The notes: generated from the letters alone by a model not told the origin. DNA of 64,000 nt from Calothrix sp. C42_A2020_038 (GCA_015272395.1 JACYLQ010000005.1:1-64000), one strand, 5' to 3'; counted from the stretch's first letter, positions 7,817-17,298 are shown. Made by a program: numbers and translations.

Positions 7817-9211
7817 ACCAAATAATGCTAAAGTCGAAATACTAAAAGTACAAAGGACGGTGATAACTTCCAAAACTTGGATATTTTGAAAACTTTGCTC
7901 GATAGATTTATTCATGACTGCAATATTAATATCTTGAGATGCTTGATGAGCTTTTTTGAATTCAGAAAAAGCCCAGTTTGATTCACCTTGATTTTTTCCT
8001 GTACTTAATTTTACTGCTTCTAGATGTTTGCCACTTCGTTCTAACTGCCGAATTTGTTTGTCAATATCTAAATACTTATAAAAAGTCGAAATCGTTGTTA
8101 TTAATGCTTCGTGTTCACCAGGGAAGTTAATATTATTAATGTCAGTAGCTAATAAACCTGTCATATCTTCCACTTTTTTACCTGCGATGAGTCTATATTT
8201 GGCATCATTCCAAGTTTGACCTACAGGTAATTTAACAATTTGATTTACTTTTTGAAAAAATGCTTGTTCATGCTTGAGGGGATTTTGCCTATCTAATAAA
8301 TAACGACTTTTATCAGCATTTGCAGCATAAGCGATCGCACGAGCTTGACGTAGTGCATAAAGTGATTCAAAAGCATCTTCTTTCGCAACCACCAAATTGC
8401 TTGATGCAGCTATCAGTGATTGGGTTATGTGTCCAATAAATATGAGTGTAATAGCTGTTGCAGCTAGCAACATTGGATTTAAAATTCGTCGCATTCTTCG
8501 GTATAAAAATACTTGAGTTATAACTAATACACTTAATAATAATGTTCCGAAAATTAGAATTAGAAATAATGAACATGTTGTTTGAAAACTGATTTGAGCG
8601 TAAATCCTTTCAAGTTGTTGTAAATTGACTTTATCTAGTTGATCAACAGCGGGGATTAAAGTATTATCCATAATTTGTGAGGCTTCGCGATGAGCGATTA
8701 AAGTTCCATTTGTGTCACCACGTTCATGAAACTCGCGCGCACGTTGAAGCTTGGCTATATAATCCCCAAGTTTTAATTGTAAAGTTTCAATTGGTTTGAG
8801 TTCTGCATCCCCATAGGTAATGTTTCTAGCAGCAATGATTATTCTTTCTGAAAATGCCTTGCGACGTTCTTCATAGCTAGCGATAGCACTTTGCCGACGT
8901 TTTTCATACTCTTGAGGCGCCCCAATATAATCTGTTGGCACAATTAGTAACTCATCAACAGCATTTGCCTCCATCCCAACTAAAGTATCTTTTATACGTT
9001 GTGCAGTAATAACACTTGGTATCGAGTCTTTAGCAACACTTTTAATCGCTTGCCTCTGCATTTGGACGCTAGATATGGTAATCAAAGCTAGCAGAAAACT
9101 GGCACTACTAATGATATACAATCCAGCTTTTAAAAGTTGTGGAGTATTGAAATTTCTCTTTTTCAATAACGAAATGTACTTGGAATACAAAATAATAGTA
9201 TTAAGGTTCAT
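7784..9211 (-). CDS. GlnX-like four-helix-bundle membrane sensor
   Basis: 475-residue membrane protein with hydrophobic segments near residues 28-48, 211-235, 245-268 and 445-465. Between them lie two long, soluble, mostly helical regions resembling 4HB sensor modules of chemoreceptors. No kinase, HAMP-linked or other output domain is visible. It begins 4 bp after the FHA gene, so the two are probably translationally coupled. Mycobacterial GlnX is a membrane protein encoded beside pknG that passes amino-acid signals from the binding protein GlnH to PknG (known). The equation with GlnX here rests on topology and context and is inference. No glnH lies in the window. It is the last gene of the cluster, and its 3' end meets a Uma2 fragment. 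Confidence 0.65.
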   Translation of the reverse strand: MNLNTIILYSKYISLLKKRNFNTPQLLKAGLYIISSASFLLALITISSVQMQRQAIKSVAKDSIPSVITAQRIKDTLVGMEANAVDELLIVPTDYIGAPQEYEKRRQSAIASYEERRKAFSERIIIAARNITYGDAELKPIETLQLKLGDYIAKLQRAREFHERGDTNGTLIAHREASQIMDNTLIPAVDQLDKVNLQQLERIYAQISFQTTCSLFLILIFGTLLLSVLVITQVFLYRRMRRILNPMLLAATAITLIFIGHITQSLIAASSNLVVAKEDAFESLYALRQARAIAYAANADKSRYLLDRQNPLKHEQAFFQKVNQIVKLPVGQTWNDAKYRLIAGKKVEDMTGLLATDINNINFPGEHEALITTISTFYKYLDIDKQIRQLERSGKHLEAVKLSTGKNQGESNWAFSEFKKAHQASQDINIAVMNKSIEQSFQNIQVLEVITVLCTFSISTLALFGLRRRLREYEI

Positions 9212-9215
9212 AAGA

Positions 9216-9869
9216 TTATGTGTTATTTTTTAAAATAACTTTTATTCGAGTCCAGTGTCCTAAAATCAATTCATCACCATCTTGAAGATCCGCATCAACC
9301 ATTGGAGTTAATTCCACTTTATTGAGTAAAGTTCCGTTGGTCGAGGCAATATCGCGTAAAGTAAAAGTACCATCACTTTGACGATTAATTAATGCATGAC
9401 GATGTGAAACAGCACTATCAAAATTGAGTGCGACCTCTGGATTAATACCGCGCGCCTCACTACAGCGCCCAATTAGGTTACTGTCTTTATCAAGTCGTAG
9501 AATAATTGGTGGTTGGTTTGGTGGTTCCGGACTTTCAGGACTTCGTAATGTTGGGTCAATGGTGATAGTGATTTCGAGAAAGTTAGGAGTTGAGGGAGAA
9601 GGGTTAGTACTTTCTTTTAGAGGTGGTATTTCTCCATGTACTCCGGTGGTGAAGTTATAACCACAGATTTCGCAGAAATTACCACTGCTAGAGTCATGGG
9701 AAGCGCTACAAGCAGGACAAATGATTGTGTTTTGAGTACTGGAAGTTTTGGAATCTAACTGTTCAATTGTTACTGATATACTAGGGCTATCCTGAATTTT
9801 AGTACCACATTCTGAGCAATAGTCAGGCTCTGTAGAAATATGACCTTTTGGACATTGATAAGTAGACAT
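9216..9869 (-). CDS. Zinc-ribbon/FHA protein, GarA-like
   Basis: 217 residues. Two zinc ribbons occupy the N-terminal third (CPKGH with YCSECG, and CPAC with FCEICG). A Ser/Pro-rich linker follows, then a C-terminal FHA domain from about residue 120, with the LIGR, SHRHA and STNGT motifs that bind phosphothreonine. In mycobacteria the FHA protein GarA is the main PknG substrate and inhibits 2-oxoglutarate dehydrogenase and glutamate dehydrogenase when unphosphorylated (known). The position of this gene in a pknG cluster makes it the natural candidate substrate (inference). The linker contains threonines (EITITIDPTLRSP) that could be phosphorylated and folded back onto the FHA domain, as in GarA. 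It is 60 bp after the VWA gene. Confidence 0.85.
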   Translation of the reverse strand: MSTYQCPKGHISTEPDYCSECGTKIQDSPSISVTIEQLDSKTSSTQNTIICPACSASHDSSSGNFCEICGYNFTTGVHGEIPPLKESTNPSPSTPNFLEITITIDPTLRSPESPEPPNQPPIILRLDKDSNLIGRCSEARGINPEVALNFDSAVSHRHALINRQSDGTFTLRDIASTNGTLLNKVELTPMVDADLQDGDELILGHWTRIKVILKNNT

Positions 9870-9929
9870 ATTAACATCTATACGAGGGATTTACGGATGT
9901 CAAGGTAATGGATAATTCATAATCTCCAA

Positions 9930-11207
9930 TCAAGATTCTTTGGGAATGCGTGTTGTTTTGGTGGAACGGGTTTCTAATGCCATTGTGTCTTCTTTGGCAA
10001 CTTGACGTTTTAATTTCACTGTTCCTGTTGCTGCGTCTTCAATATCAACTACTTTTTTGAGTAGTTTTGCTGTTGCTTCATTGCCTGACTGATGGGCAAA
10101 TTTGACTGCTTCTCCGAATTTGGCAGTAGCAACTTCGTAATCTCCTCTATCGCGCGCTTCCAGTCCTTGTTGAATTGAATCTGCTAGTTCGGCTTGTCCT
10201 GTATAATGAGCAACCGTTCGGTCAATTTTGGTAGATTTGGCTTCGTCGTCTGTCCAAATGGCAAGAATACGAGCTTCGGCAACTTTGGTTTCAACTCCAT
10301 CAAGGGTATATATTAGACTTGCCCGACCTGCGAGCATTTCATCACCTATATTACCGGGGTTAACTTGAATACAAAAATGATAATCGCGCGATTCGCTTTT
10401 ACCCCAGGCGCCTGTAGGATAGTCACTAACTTGTGGTTTAACTGGTTTTGCGCGCGTTGTTAAGTCTACAATATCTGGACTAACTTGCTTACAGAAAAGG
10501 ACTTGGGCGCCTTGAGGTGTCCACAAACGTAGTGATACATCACTGACGTTTTTACTCATGGCTTTGGCTAAAATCGCTTTAAAGTCAGCTTCAATCATTT
10601 CTGGTTTGGCGATAATATCAGTAGTCCCTAGTAATTTTCCGGATATTTGCTGTAATTGTTTAACTTGCCAATCAGTACCAACGCCACGACAATCACATTG
10701 AAACATACCTTCACAAGTACTTAATACGTTTGCTAATGCAATTTCGTCTGAGTCATCGTTTTGACCATCAGTAAGCAATAACGCTTGACGCAAGGCATTT
10801 GGCATTTGATCAAATTGTTTATGTGCTTCAGACAACCAGCGGGAAATTACAGTACCACCACTAGCTTTAATTTCTTTAATCTCCTCTATCGCTCGCTGTT
10901 TGTTATTAGGTGTTGCTTTGGAGACTGGAAAAATCAAACTAGCTTTATTGGCGCCTGTAACAATAAAAAATGATGTATCTTCAGGCAATAACTCGACAAT
11001 TTTAATCATCGCTGTCCTTGCCGCGCGAATCTTTTCACCTCCCATCGACCCAGAGGTATCACAAATTACACCAAATAACTTATCTACACTTTGGCTAACT
11101 GTAACTCCATCACCATCAGAAGCTACAGTCATTATTGCGTGAACTTCCTTAGCACCTTGTGCGAGAAATTGGTTTTGAAATACTTCAGCTTTAAATTGAG
11201 TAGTCAT
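9930..11207 (-). CDS. VWA-domain protein of the pknG cluster
   Basis: 425-residue soluble protein. A von Willebrand factor A domain covers about residues 42-230, with an intact MIDAS metal site D50-T-S-G-S and a later LLTDGQ motif. A beta-rich middle region and a helical C-terminal part rich in Lys and Thr follow. VWA proteins of this type usually act as metal-dependent protein-binding scaffolds. It lies between the PP2C and FHA genes on the same strand. The 164-bp gap before it contains a repeat A copy. The target is unknown; a scaffold role in the kinase/phosphatase module is inference. Confidence 0.85.
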   Translation of the reverse strand: MTTQFKAEVFQNQFLAQGAKEVHAIMTVASDGDGVTVSQSVDKLFGVICDTSGSMGGEKIRAARTAMIKIVELLPEDTSFFIVTGANKASLIFPVSKATPNNKQRAIEEIKEIKASGGTVISRWLSEAHKQFDQMPNALRQALLLTDGQNDDSDEIALANVLSTCEGMFQCDCRGVGTDWQVKQLQQISGKLLGTTDIIAKPEMIEADFKAILAKAMSKNVSDVSLRLWTPQGAQVLFCKQVSPDIVDLTTRAKPVKPQVSDYPTGAWGKSESRDYHFCIQVNPGNIGDEMLAGRASLIYTLDGVETKVAEARILAIWTDDEAKSTKIDRTVAHYTGQAELADSIQQGLEARDRGDYEVATAKFGEAVKFAHQSGNEATAKLLKKVVDIEDAATGTVKLKRQVAKEDTMALETRSTKTTRIPKES

Positions 11208-11230
11208 AATTTTTTGTTATTGTAATCATA

Positions 11231-11334
11231 AGCAGTTTTGAGGTTGCGCTCTTGTACATAGATTCAAATTAAACTGTTGTGGAGTGGGCATCCTTGTCCA
11301 CTCAACTGTATTTAAGCAACTTGAAATTTGCTGT
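11231..11334 (+). repeat. Repeat A copy 2 (inside the pknG cluster)
   Basis: 104 bp, nearly identical to 2069-2175. It fills most of the gap between the PP2C and VWA genes, which are transcribed on the opposite strand. As RNA it could form a long imperfect hairpin and alter expression of the downstream VWA, FHA and GlnX-like genes (inference). Confidence 0.85.
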
Positions 11335-11371
11335 ATTTCTTCTGGGATGGGCAAATAATTTACAAACTTAC

Positions 11372-12319
11372 TCACAAAGAAAGTACGGCAACGGTAATAT
11401 TGTCATGTCCACCACATGCGCGGGCATATTCAACTAAACTAAGTGCGATCATTCCTGTTTCTAAATGGGAATATTGTTTGACAAGTATTTCCATTTGTGG
11501 AGGTTCTGGTGCGTAATTCCATAGTCCATCAGTGCATAATATTAAATATCCATGTCCGGGAATATTAAACTCGACAGGTAAAGGACACTTATTATCAGCA
11601 TCGGCACCTAGCCAACTGGTGATAGCATGAGCATATGGTGATTGACGTGCTTCAGCTTCAGTCAATTTTCCACTCTTCACCATTTCATAAAACCACGAAT
11701 CATCTTCTGTTAGTAACTGCGAACTATTTGGAGATATCCAGTAAGCCCGACTGTCACCCATTGAAACAATTCTAGCTACACCATCCACTACAACTGCTGC
11801 TACAACTGTTGTTGATGGGGGGTCATTATTTAAAGGAGTTTTAGTATAAGGAATTGCACATACTGCATTTTTGGCAACTTCAATTGATTCGCACAATATT
11901 TCTCTTTCATATTTTGCTCCCTGAGTTTTTAGTTCATCGTTTACTTTTTCAACTAACGCGCGACAAGTAGCTTCTGCTACCGTTTTGGATGCTAACTCCG
12001 CAAGTTGTGCGCTAGAAACACCGTCACAAACGACCATTACATAAGCTTTGCCGTTACCAACTTCAGCACAAGCGACAAAATCCTGATTATGATGATGTCT
12101 TAGTCCTCGGTTACAGCAAGCTGCTAGTTTTGGTGAAATTATCACTTCAAAATGGTCACGCTCTTGGAGTTCGCGTCGAAACCCACACTGTAAACAAAAC
12201 CCTTCTTGATCAATTTCTGTTACATCGGCTCCACATTTTTCGCATTTGTCTCTACTATCTATATTCCGATGTTCATTTGTAGATTTATGCATTTGTCGTG
12301 AGAATGTTGGAATATTCAT
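11372..12319 (-). CDS. PP2C-type Ser/Thr protein phosphatase with zinc ribbon
   Basis: 315 residues. The N-terminus carries a zinc ribbon (CEKCGADVTEIDQEGFCLQCG). The rest is a PPM/PP2C phosphatase: HNQDF, VVCDGVSS (metal-binding Asp and Gly), VSMGDSRAYWIS, CTDGLWNY and GGHDNITVAVL. PP2C enzymes remove phosphate from Ser/Thr with Mn2+ or Mg2+. It begins 33 bp after the pknG stop codon, so kinase and phosphatase are probably co-transcribed and may act on the same substrate, most likely the FHA protein (inference). The zinc ribbon resembles those on the kinase and FHA protein. An alternative in-frame start is possible within a few codons. Confidence 0.93.
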   Translation of the reverse strand: MNIPTFSRQMHKSTNEHRNIDSRDKCEKCGADVTEIDQEGFCLQCGFRRELQERDHFEVIISPKLAACCNRGLRHHHNQDFVACAEVGNGKAYVMVVCDGVSSAQLAELASKTVAEATCRALVEKVNDELKTQGAKYEREILCESIEVAKNAVCAIPYTKTPLNNDPPSTTVVAAVVVDGVARIVSMGDSRAYWISPNSSQLLTEDDSWFYEMVKSGKLTEAEARQSPYAHAITSWLGADADNKCPLPVEFNIPGHGYLILCTDGLWNYAPEPPQMEILVKQYSHLETGMIALSLVEYARACGGHDNITVAVLSL

Positions 12320-12352
12320 AATTCATAACTCCTGCCTCCTAACTCCTAATTT

Positions 12353-14539
12353 TTAGACCCAGGTTCTTGGACGTACACGGTTTGCCTCGTCAACTAATTG
12401 GATTTTTTCCTCTCCTTTTGAAAGATGTGCCATGTTGCGAAGTGCTATTTCTAATCCTTTTCGTAGGTGAACTTCTTCTAATGGCTCTCCTAAGATAGAA
12501 ATTGTTGAGCTGGGAGAAAGCTGTTTGGAAGTCACCAGATTTAAAGCTGTTTCTAAAACTTGCTTGGCTAACCGATGACGTTCGATACCATCTAAAGTTA
12601 ATTCTTCGACAACTTTTGAAGCTGCTTGGAGTTCTTTTACTACTGGCGCCTGTTTGAAATTGCTATCTATTAATGTGCTAGCGATTTCGACTCGTGAACG
12701 TGTATGTAAATTAGAAGTGTGTGGTATGCGTTCTAATGCTGCAACCGCATCGCTGCGTTTTCCTTGCGCGCGTAAACAGCGTGATAAACCAAATGCTGCT
12801 GCTGTATAACTAGGGTCTGTCCGTGACACTACGTCATACATTTGTATTGCTAAATTAAGATTTCCTGCTGCTTCTGCTGCTAAACCTAGCGCTAACTTGG
12901 GTGCTAATTCTCCTGGAAAATCAAAGTAAACTTGGTCAAATGTTTTTTGTGCTTCTTGATATTTATGCTGTGCCATCAAACTTCGTCCTCGATACCACAA
13001 TACTCGCCAGTCCCAAGGGTCTTTTTCTTCAACTTGTTTTAATATTTGTTCGGCTTCGTCATAGTTGTCGATTTCGATTAAACTATTTGCTAGTCTAAAT
13101 AACGCCTCCTTGGAGTTTGGATATTGTTCAACAACTTGCCTTAGATTAGTAATCTGCAAGTTAACTACATTTACAGCACTTGCGGCTAGTATGGCATTAC
13201 AACTTGGGTCGGTGGTATCGAGTAATGGCATTGTTAGTTGATGGTAATTTGATTTAATGGCGCCGATATCGTTATCGCTCATCAATGCCAACATGTCACT
13301 ACCAAACAGAGTACTTGGACTTGGGCGTGGAGTATAAGTTTTTTTGGCAACGACCTCGCGTAATACTCCCAAAAGCTGCTCTGCCATTTCATCAGCTGAT
13401 TGAAATCTTTCATCAGGGTTTTCCGCAGTAGATTTGAGTAAAAATCGATATAAAGATTCTTGTTCAGCGAATAAAGGTTCTTCCTGTGGACTTGGTAATG
13501 TGTATAAATGTTCTTTGGTAAAACTGCGAATATTAGTAAGTAAAACTGCTAATGTTCTGCCAATTGTATATAAATCGGATACTACAGTTGGGCCTTCTCC
13601 TGCTTCGGGTGCGCTGTAGCCAACGGTACCGTAAATATCACCACTAAGGTCATCAATGCGTCGTACCCCACCCATATCAATTAATTTAACATCATGACCT
13701 TCGAGCATGATGTTATCGGGCTTAAAGTCGCAATAAACTAAACCCTGCGAATGTAAGTAGGCAAAAGCACCTAATATTCGATGAATATAAGCAATAGCTT
13801 CGTCTACTGGCAATGGTCCGCGTTCTTTGCGAATATCTTTAAGGGTTTTACCACCGACATACTCCATAATAATGAAGCCTTCGGTTCCGTAATTGACAAA
13901 GTTGTAAATTCCGACAATATTAGCATGTTTAACAGAAGCCAAAAATTGTCTTTCTGCAACTGCAACTGCTGCACTCGCAGCATCTTCTGTGTTGAGTAAT
14001 CCTTTTAATACTACGTAGCGCGAGAGAGTTGTATCAAAACCAAGATAAATCCAACCCAACCCACCATAGGCAATGGCACCTTTAACTTCGTATTGCCCGG
14101 CAACAACATTACCACGACTGAGGGAAGGAATAAAGGAATACTTTTGACCGCACTGTGGACAAAATCCTTTTTCCCTTTTTAAAGGTTTATTGCAATGTGA
14201 GCAAAAGCGTTTATTCTCAGGAACCTTTGCTTCTGCCATAATTAGCTTTTCTGGTTCCGTTGAAGGTAGTTCCGGTATTGATACTAAACCCGCACCAAGT
14301 TGTCTGCGACTACTTGCTTTTGTTACCGCAGTGCGTCGCGAACTGCGCGAGCGACTGGTAAAGCTTGAAGAAGTTGTTCCTGTAGTAATGTTACCACTGG
14401 CTTTTGTTGCTTGGTTGCGTATTGCGGATGCAACACTCAAGTGATTTAAACTCTTGATATCAGCGTGTCCGCATACATTGCAATAACCATCTTCGATCGT
14501 ACCAGTACACTGATTGCGCTTGCAGCTTTCACCGTCCAT
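12353..14539 (-). CDS. pknG: Serine/threonine protein kinase PknG orthologue
   Basis: 728 residues with the PknG architecture. Two zinc ribbons (C6, C11, C20, C23 and C113, C116, C127, C130) replace the mycobacterial rubredoxin domain. The kinase domain spans about residues 143-395 and a TPR domain about 440-690. The match to mycobacterial PknG, from memory, is close: GNVVAGQYEVKGAIAYGG, GLGWIYL, VVLKGL, AERQFLA, FPGELAPKLAL and a C-terminal ANRVRP. Catalytic residues are K179, E196, D271 (YCDFKPDN, without the HRD arginine, as in PknG) and D288 (DMG). PknG is soluble and controls glutamate/2-oxoglutarate metabolism through GarA (known in actinobacteria). A good ribosome site (AGGAGA) precedes the ATG. 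It is the central gene of the six-gene cluster. Confidence 0.95.
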   Translation of the reverse strand: MDGESCKRNQCTGTIEDGYCNVCGHADIKSLNHLSVASAIRNQATKASGNITTGTTSSSFTSRSRSSRRTAVTKASSRRQLGAGLVSIPELPSTEPEKLIMAEAKVPENKRFCSHCNKPLKREKGFCPQCGQKYSFIPSLSRGNVVAGQYEVKGAIAYGGLGWIYLGFDTTLSRYVVLKGLLNTEDAASAAVAVAERQFLASVKHANIVGIYNFVNYGTEGFIIMEYVGGKTLKDIRKERGPLPVDEAIAYIHRILGAFAYLHSQGLVYCDFKPDNIMLEGHDVKLIDMGGVRRIDDLSGDIYGTVGYSAPEAGEGPTVVSDLYTIGRTLAVLLTNIRSFTKEHLYTLPSPQEEPLFAEQESLYRFLLKSTAENPDERFQSADEMAEQLLGVLREVVAKKTYTPRPSPSTLFGSDMLALMSDNDIGAIKSNYHQLTMPLLDTTDPSCNAILAASAVNVVNLQITNLRQVVEQYPNSKEALFRLANSLIEIDNYDEAEQILKQVEEKDPWDWRVLWYRGRSLMAQHKYQEAQKTFDQVYFDFPGELAPKLALGLAAEAAGNLNLAIQMYDVVSRTDPSYTAAAFGLSRCLRAQGKRSDAVAALERIPHTSNLHTRSRVEIASTLIDSNFKQAPVVKELQAASKVVEELTLDGIERHRLAKQVLETALNLVTSKQLSPSSTISILGEPLEEVHLRKGLEIALRNMAHLSKGEEKIQLVDEANRVRPRTWV

Positions 14540-14785
14540 TCGGACTCTCCTTTGGTTTTGTTGCTAGTTTGATGCAAGAACATTTGTTTAAACTCTCTTA
14601 ATTCTCTTTGCGGTTTAGCTTTTAACTATATATATGGTTTCTTTTTAAAAACTCAGTCAGAAATTATGCTAATTCAGAATAACGAACCAAACTCGTATTG
14701 CCCTTGGTGAGCCGAAGCTCTGAGCGCAAGCGAAGGGACTGACAAAGGTAAGAGAGTTTATCTATCTCTACTACAACACGATCTA

Positions 14786-16003
14786 TCAAAAATTCGGATA
14801 ACTATTCAATCTTTTTTCATATTTTGATACTAACTCTGCCGCTTGGTCGAGTGGAGTTGGTCTGGTAAAAAGGAGTTGTTTCGCTTGTTGCGCGATTTCC
14901 TGGAGGATGGTATCTTCTACACATCCGCGTGCGAGTGCTTTGGCTGTTAATGCATCTAGTCTACCCCGTAATTCTGCACGCAAATCTAAAGGCGCCTTGT
15001 TTGCAGCACAAGCTTTTTTTTCTGTAGCTATATATTCCTTAACCTTGGCTGTCCAATTTTCCAAACCAACGCGCACAGGATTGAATAAACCCTCGTTAAA
15101 TTTTATCTCAAGTCTTTCTAACCATAACGAAAGTGCTTGAATTTCCTCTTTAGTAATTGGATTTTGTAATTTAGAATGGTCGGTTATTTTCTGTAAACTT
15201 TCATCAAACGTAACTTCGGCTTGGTGATGAATTTCGTGTAAATTAAATAGATGTTCGCGCGCTGCCAGTAAACCTAAGCGTACTGACTCTCGTTGCTGCT
15301 TTGCCTGTTCCAGCATTGCCTTCAGCTTTGAGACTTGTGGCTGAATTGATTTTATAAATTCTTCGTTCACTCCTAACGGGTCAGATTCTATACTCACCCG
15401 CTGTTGTTTAATCTTTTGAGTTAAAGCAGATATTTCTTCTGAACAGTTTACTTTTAATGACTCAGCTAAATGCTGCAACTGGAGAGTTTCTGCTTCTATA
15501 CTGAGTAAACTTGGTTCTAAATGTGACCATACCTCATCAACCGCTACAACTACATCCTTGGCTGCTTGGAAAGAACTCGTCATCAACTGTAACAATTCTT
15601 GAGGTGTAATCGCGTTGACAGAATGAGTTGCAGAAAGTAATCCTCGCTGCGCTAAGGGAATTTTCTTGATTGATAAATGAATCGATGGTTTGGTTAGCAA
15701 ATCTTCAATTTCTTGAATTTTTTGTGGTGGCGCCAAAAATATTGGAATCACCGCACGCAACTGCACAGCCTTATCAATAGTCTGCACGAGTAAATCGAAA
15801 TTCTCAAACAACTCATTCATCACATCCAACACTGGATTAACGCGCGTTTGCGTCACTCCAGTTAAGTCTACCTTGGGAAAACCCGAAATACCATAAAGTC
15901 GCTGATATGCTGAGAGTTCATGTAAATCAATCAAATTTTGACTTACAATGTCGAGTTTGAACTTCCAGTCAGCCAGGAGTTGATCGATTTCTTCTAAGTT
16001 CAC
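14786..16003 (-). CDS. Helical/coiled-coil protein upstream of pknG
   Basis: 405 residues, predicted soluble and almost entirely helical, with heptad-like stretches around residues 160-330. There is no signal peptide and no recognised catalytic motif. It is the first gene on the same strand as the pknG cluster, 246 bp upstream of pknG, so it may belong to the cluster or have its own transcript. I do not recognise the family. The context suggests an accessory or scaffold role, but nothing in the sequence proves it. Confidence 0.75.
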   Translation of the reverse strand: MNLEEIDQLLADWKFKLDIVSQNLIDLHELSAYQRLYGISGFPKVDLTGVTQTRVNPVLDVMNELFENFDLLVQTIDKAVQLRAVIPIFLAPPQKIQEIEDLLTKPSIHLSIKKIPLAQRGLLSATHSVNAITPQELLQLMTSSFQAAKDVVVAVDEVWSHLEPSLLSIEAETLQLQHLAESLKVNCSEEISALTQKIKQQRVSIESDPLGVNEEFIKSIQPQVSKLKAMLEQAKQQRESVRLGLLAAREHLFNLHEIHHQAEVTFDESLQKITDHSKLQNPITKEEIQALSLWLERLEIKFNEGLFNPVRVGLENWTAKVKEYIATEKKACAANKAPLDLRAELRGRLDALTAKALARGCVEDTILQEIAQQAKQLLFTRPTPLDQAAELVSKYEKRLNSYPNF

Positions 16004-16185
16004 AAGACACTCTATCTAACAGATTCTGCCATATAATTGCTACAACTCTAATCGCGGCAATTTCCAAAAAGGCGCCATATAAATCTCAAAGTTTTTTGTG
16101 GCGCCACACTATTAAAGCGTTGGTACGTGGTGCTGTTAGGTTTGTAACTGAATTGAAGTTTTTTGTGGCGCCACCCACCCTACGG

Positions 16186-17298
16186 TTAAGCCCAGCGCAA
16201 TATTGCTGCGATTGGCATTAATTCTTCGGGAGCATCTTCTCCTTTACGCACTCCTAGAACTTCACCACCATTTTGGATAACTCGAACAACTATTTCATCT
16301 ATCAAATCATAAGTTTCGGCACTGCGGATATCACTAGTTGTCATTTCACCTATGTCTGTGAGGGTACCGTACTGTACGGCATCAGCATCAACCAACAGGT
16401 GACTAACTTGACCACGAGTCACTAGTTTGGCAATAGTTGCAAGATCGGTACTTGTACGAGATTCATTCTGACGCTGATGGTACAAATCAATCCACTGTTG
16501 AATGCGTTCTTGACGCAATTCTTTGACTATAGGAGGAATCGCTTGTCTGATTTCTTCTTCTGGCAAGCCTTCGACACTACCATTAACCCCTTTAGTCGCT
16601 AACATGTCATAGCTGTTGAAAGATTGATACATCGCTTGGAACTCTTGGGTTGTTGCCAGAATCAATGGCATATTACTACCGCTAACAACTGGTCGCACCG
16701 CTTTCTCAATAGCTCTCAAGAACTGTCTTTGCAGGATTTCCGCTCCTTCATCACCTTGGAGTTTGCGCGCGGGGGCACGATCACGCTGCAAAGTACGTTG
16801 GGTAACTGCGCTAAAATTGGCTGGTAAATCCGATACGTCTAATGGTTCTAATTCTTGGGCAGGTGTAAATTCGTAAAGCTTAACCGACTTTTGAGAAATG
16901 GCTAGCACATAGGCAGATATCGGTTGTAATGCTGACATTAGAGGCTTGAGATAGAAGCGATCGCTCACTTCAACTGCTTCCTCTACAGTGTAGCTCAGAC
17001 GATAAGTTCTAATCGATTCTGGCGTGACAAGGATTCCTAAACCATTAGCGAGAAACTTCCAAAACTCATCATCATCTAACAGTTCTTCCAAATAATTTGT
17101 CATTGCCTGAATTTGCCGCTTATCAGCGATTGCTTCAGCTTGCTCCATCGCAGTTTTAGTTAAGTTTTTTAGCACGATGCGATCTGCTTGGGCATCCTGA
17201 GTTAAAGGTGTGGTTGGTAGATAGATCGAAACGCAAATTCCACGCTGATCAGCTAGTTTCAGAAATTCTTTTTCCCGAATAGTATCTTTATACAACAT
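16186..17298 (-). CDS. eRF1-like (baeRF family) hypothetical protein
   Basis: About 370 residues from the chosen ATG (MLYKDTIREKEF). An upstream in-frame start at 17361 would add 21 residues with no family-like sequence and neither start has a clear ribosome site. The order CVSIYLPTTP near the N-terminus, an internal AYVLAISQKSVKLYEF, and a C-terminal GQVSHLLVDADAVQYG with RVIQNGGEVLGV is that of the bacterial/archaeal eRF1-domain (baeRF) proteins. These look like the peptidyl-tRNA release factor fold and are proposed to act on ribosomes under stress, but the function is not established. It stands alone; two GTGGCGCCAC sites lie just downstream. Confidence 0.7.
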   Translation of the reverse strand: MLYKDTIREKEFLKLADQRGICVSIYLPTTPLTQDAQADRIVLKNLTKTAMEQAEAIADKRQIQAMTNYLEELLDDDEFWKFLANGLGILVTPESIRTYRLSYTVEEAVEVSDRFYLKPLMSALQPISAYVLAISQKSVKLYEFTPAQELEPLDVSDLPANFSAVTQRTLQRDRAPARKLQGDEGAEILQRQFLRAIEKAVRPVVSGSNMPLILATTQEFQAMYQSFNSYDMLATKGVNGSVEGLPEEEIRQAIPPIVKELRQERIQQWIDLYHQRQNESRTSTDLATIAKLVTRGQVSHLLVDADAVQYGTLTDIGEMTTSDIRSAETYDLIDEIVVRVIQNGGEVLGVRKGEDAPEELMPIAAILRWA

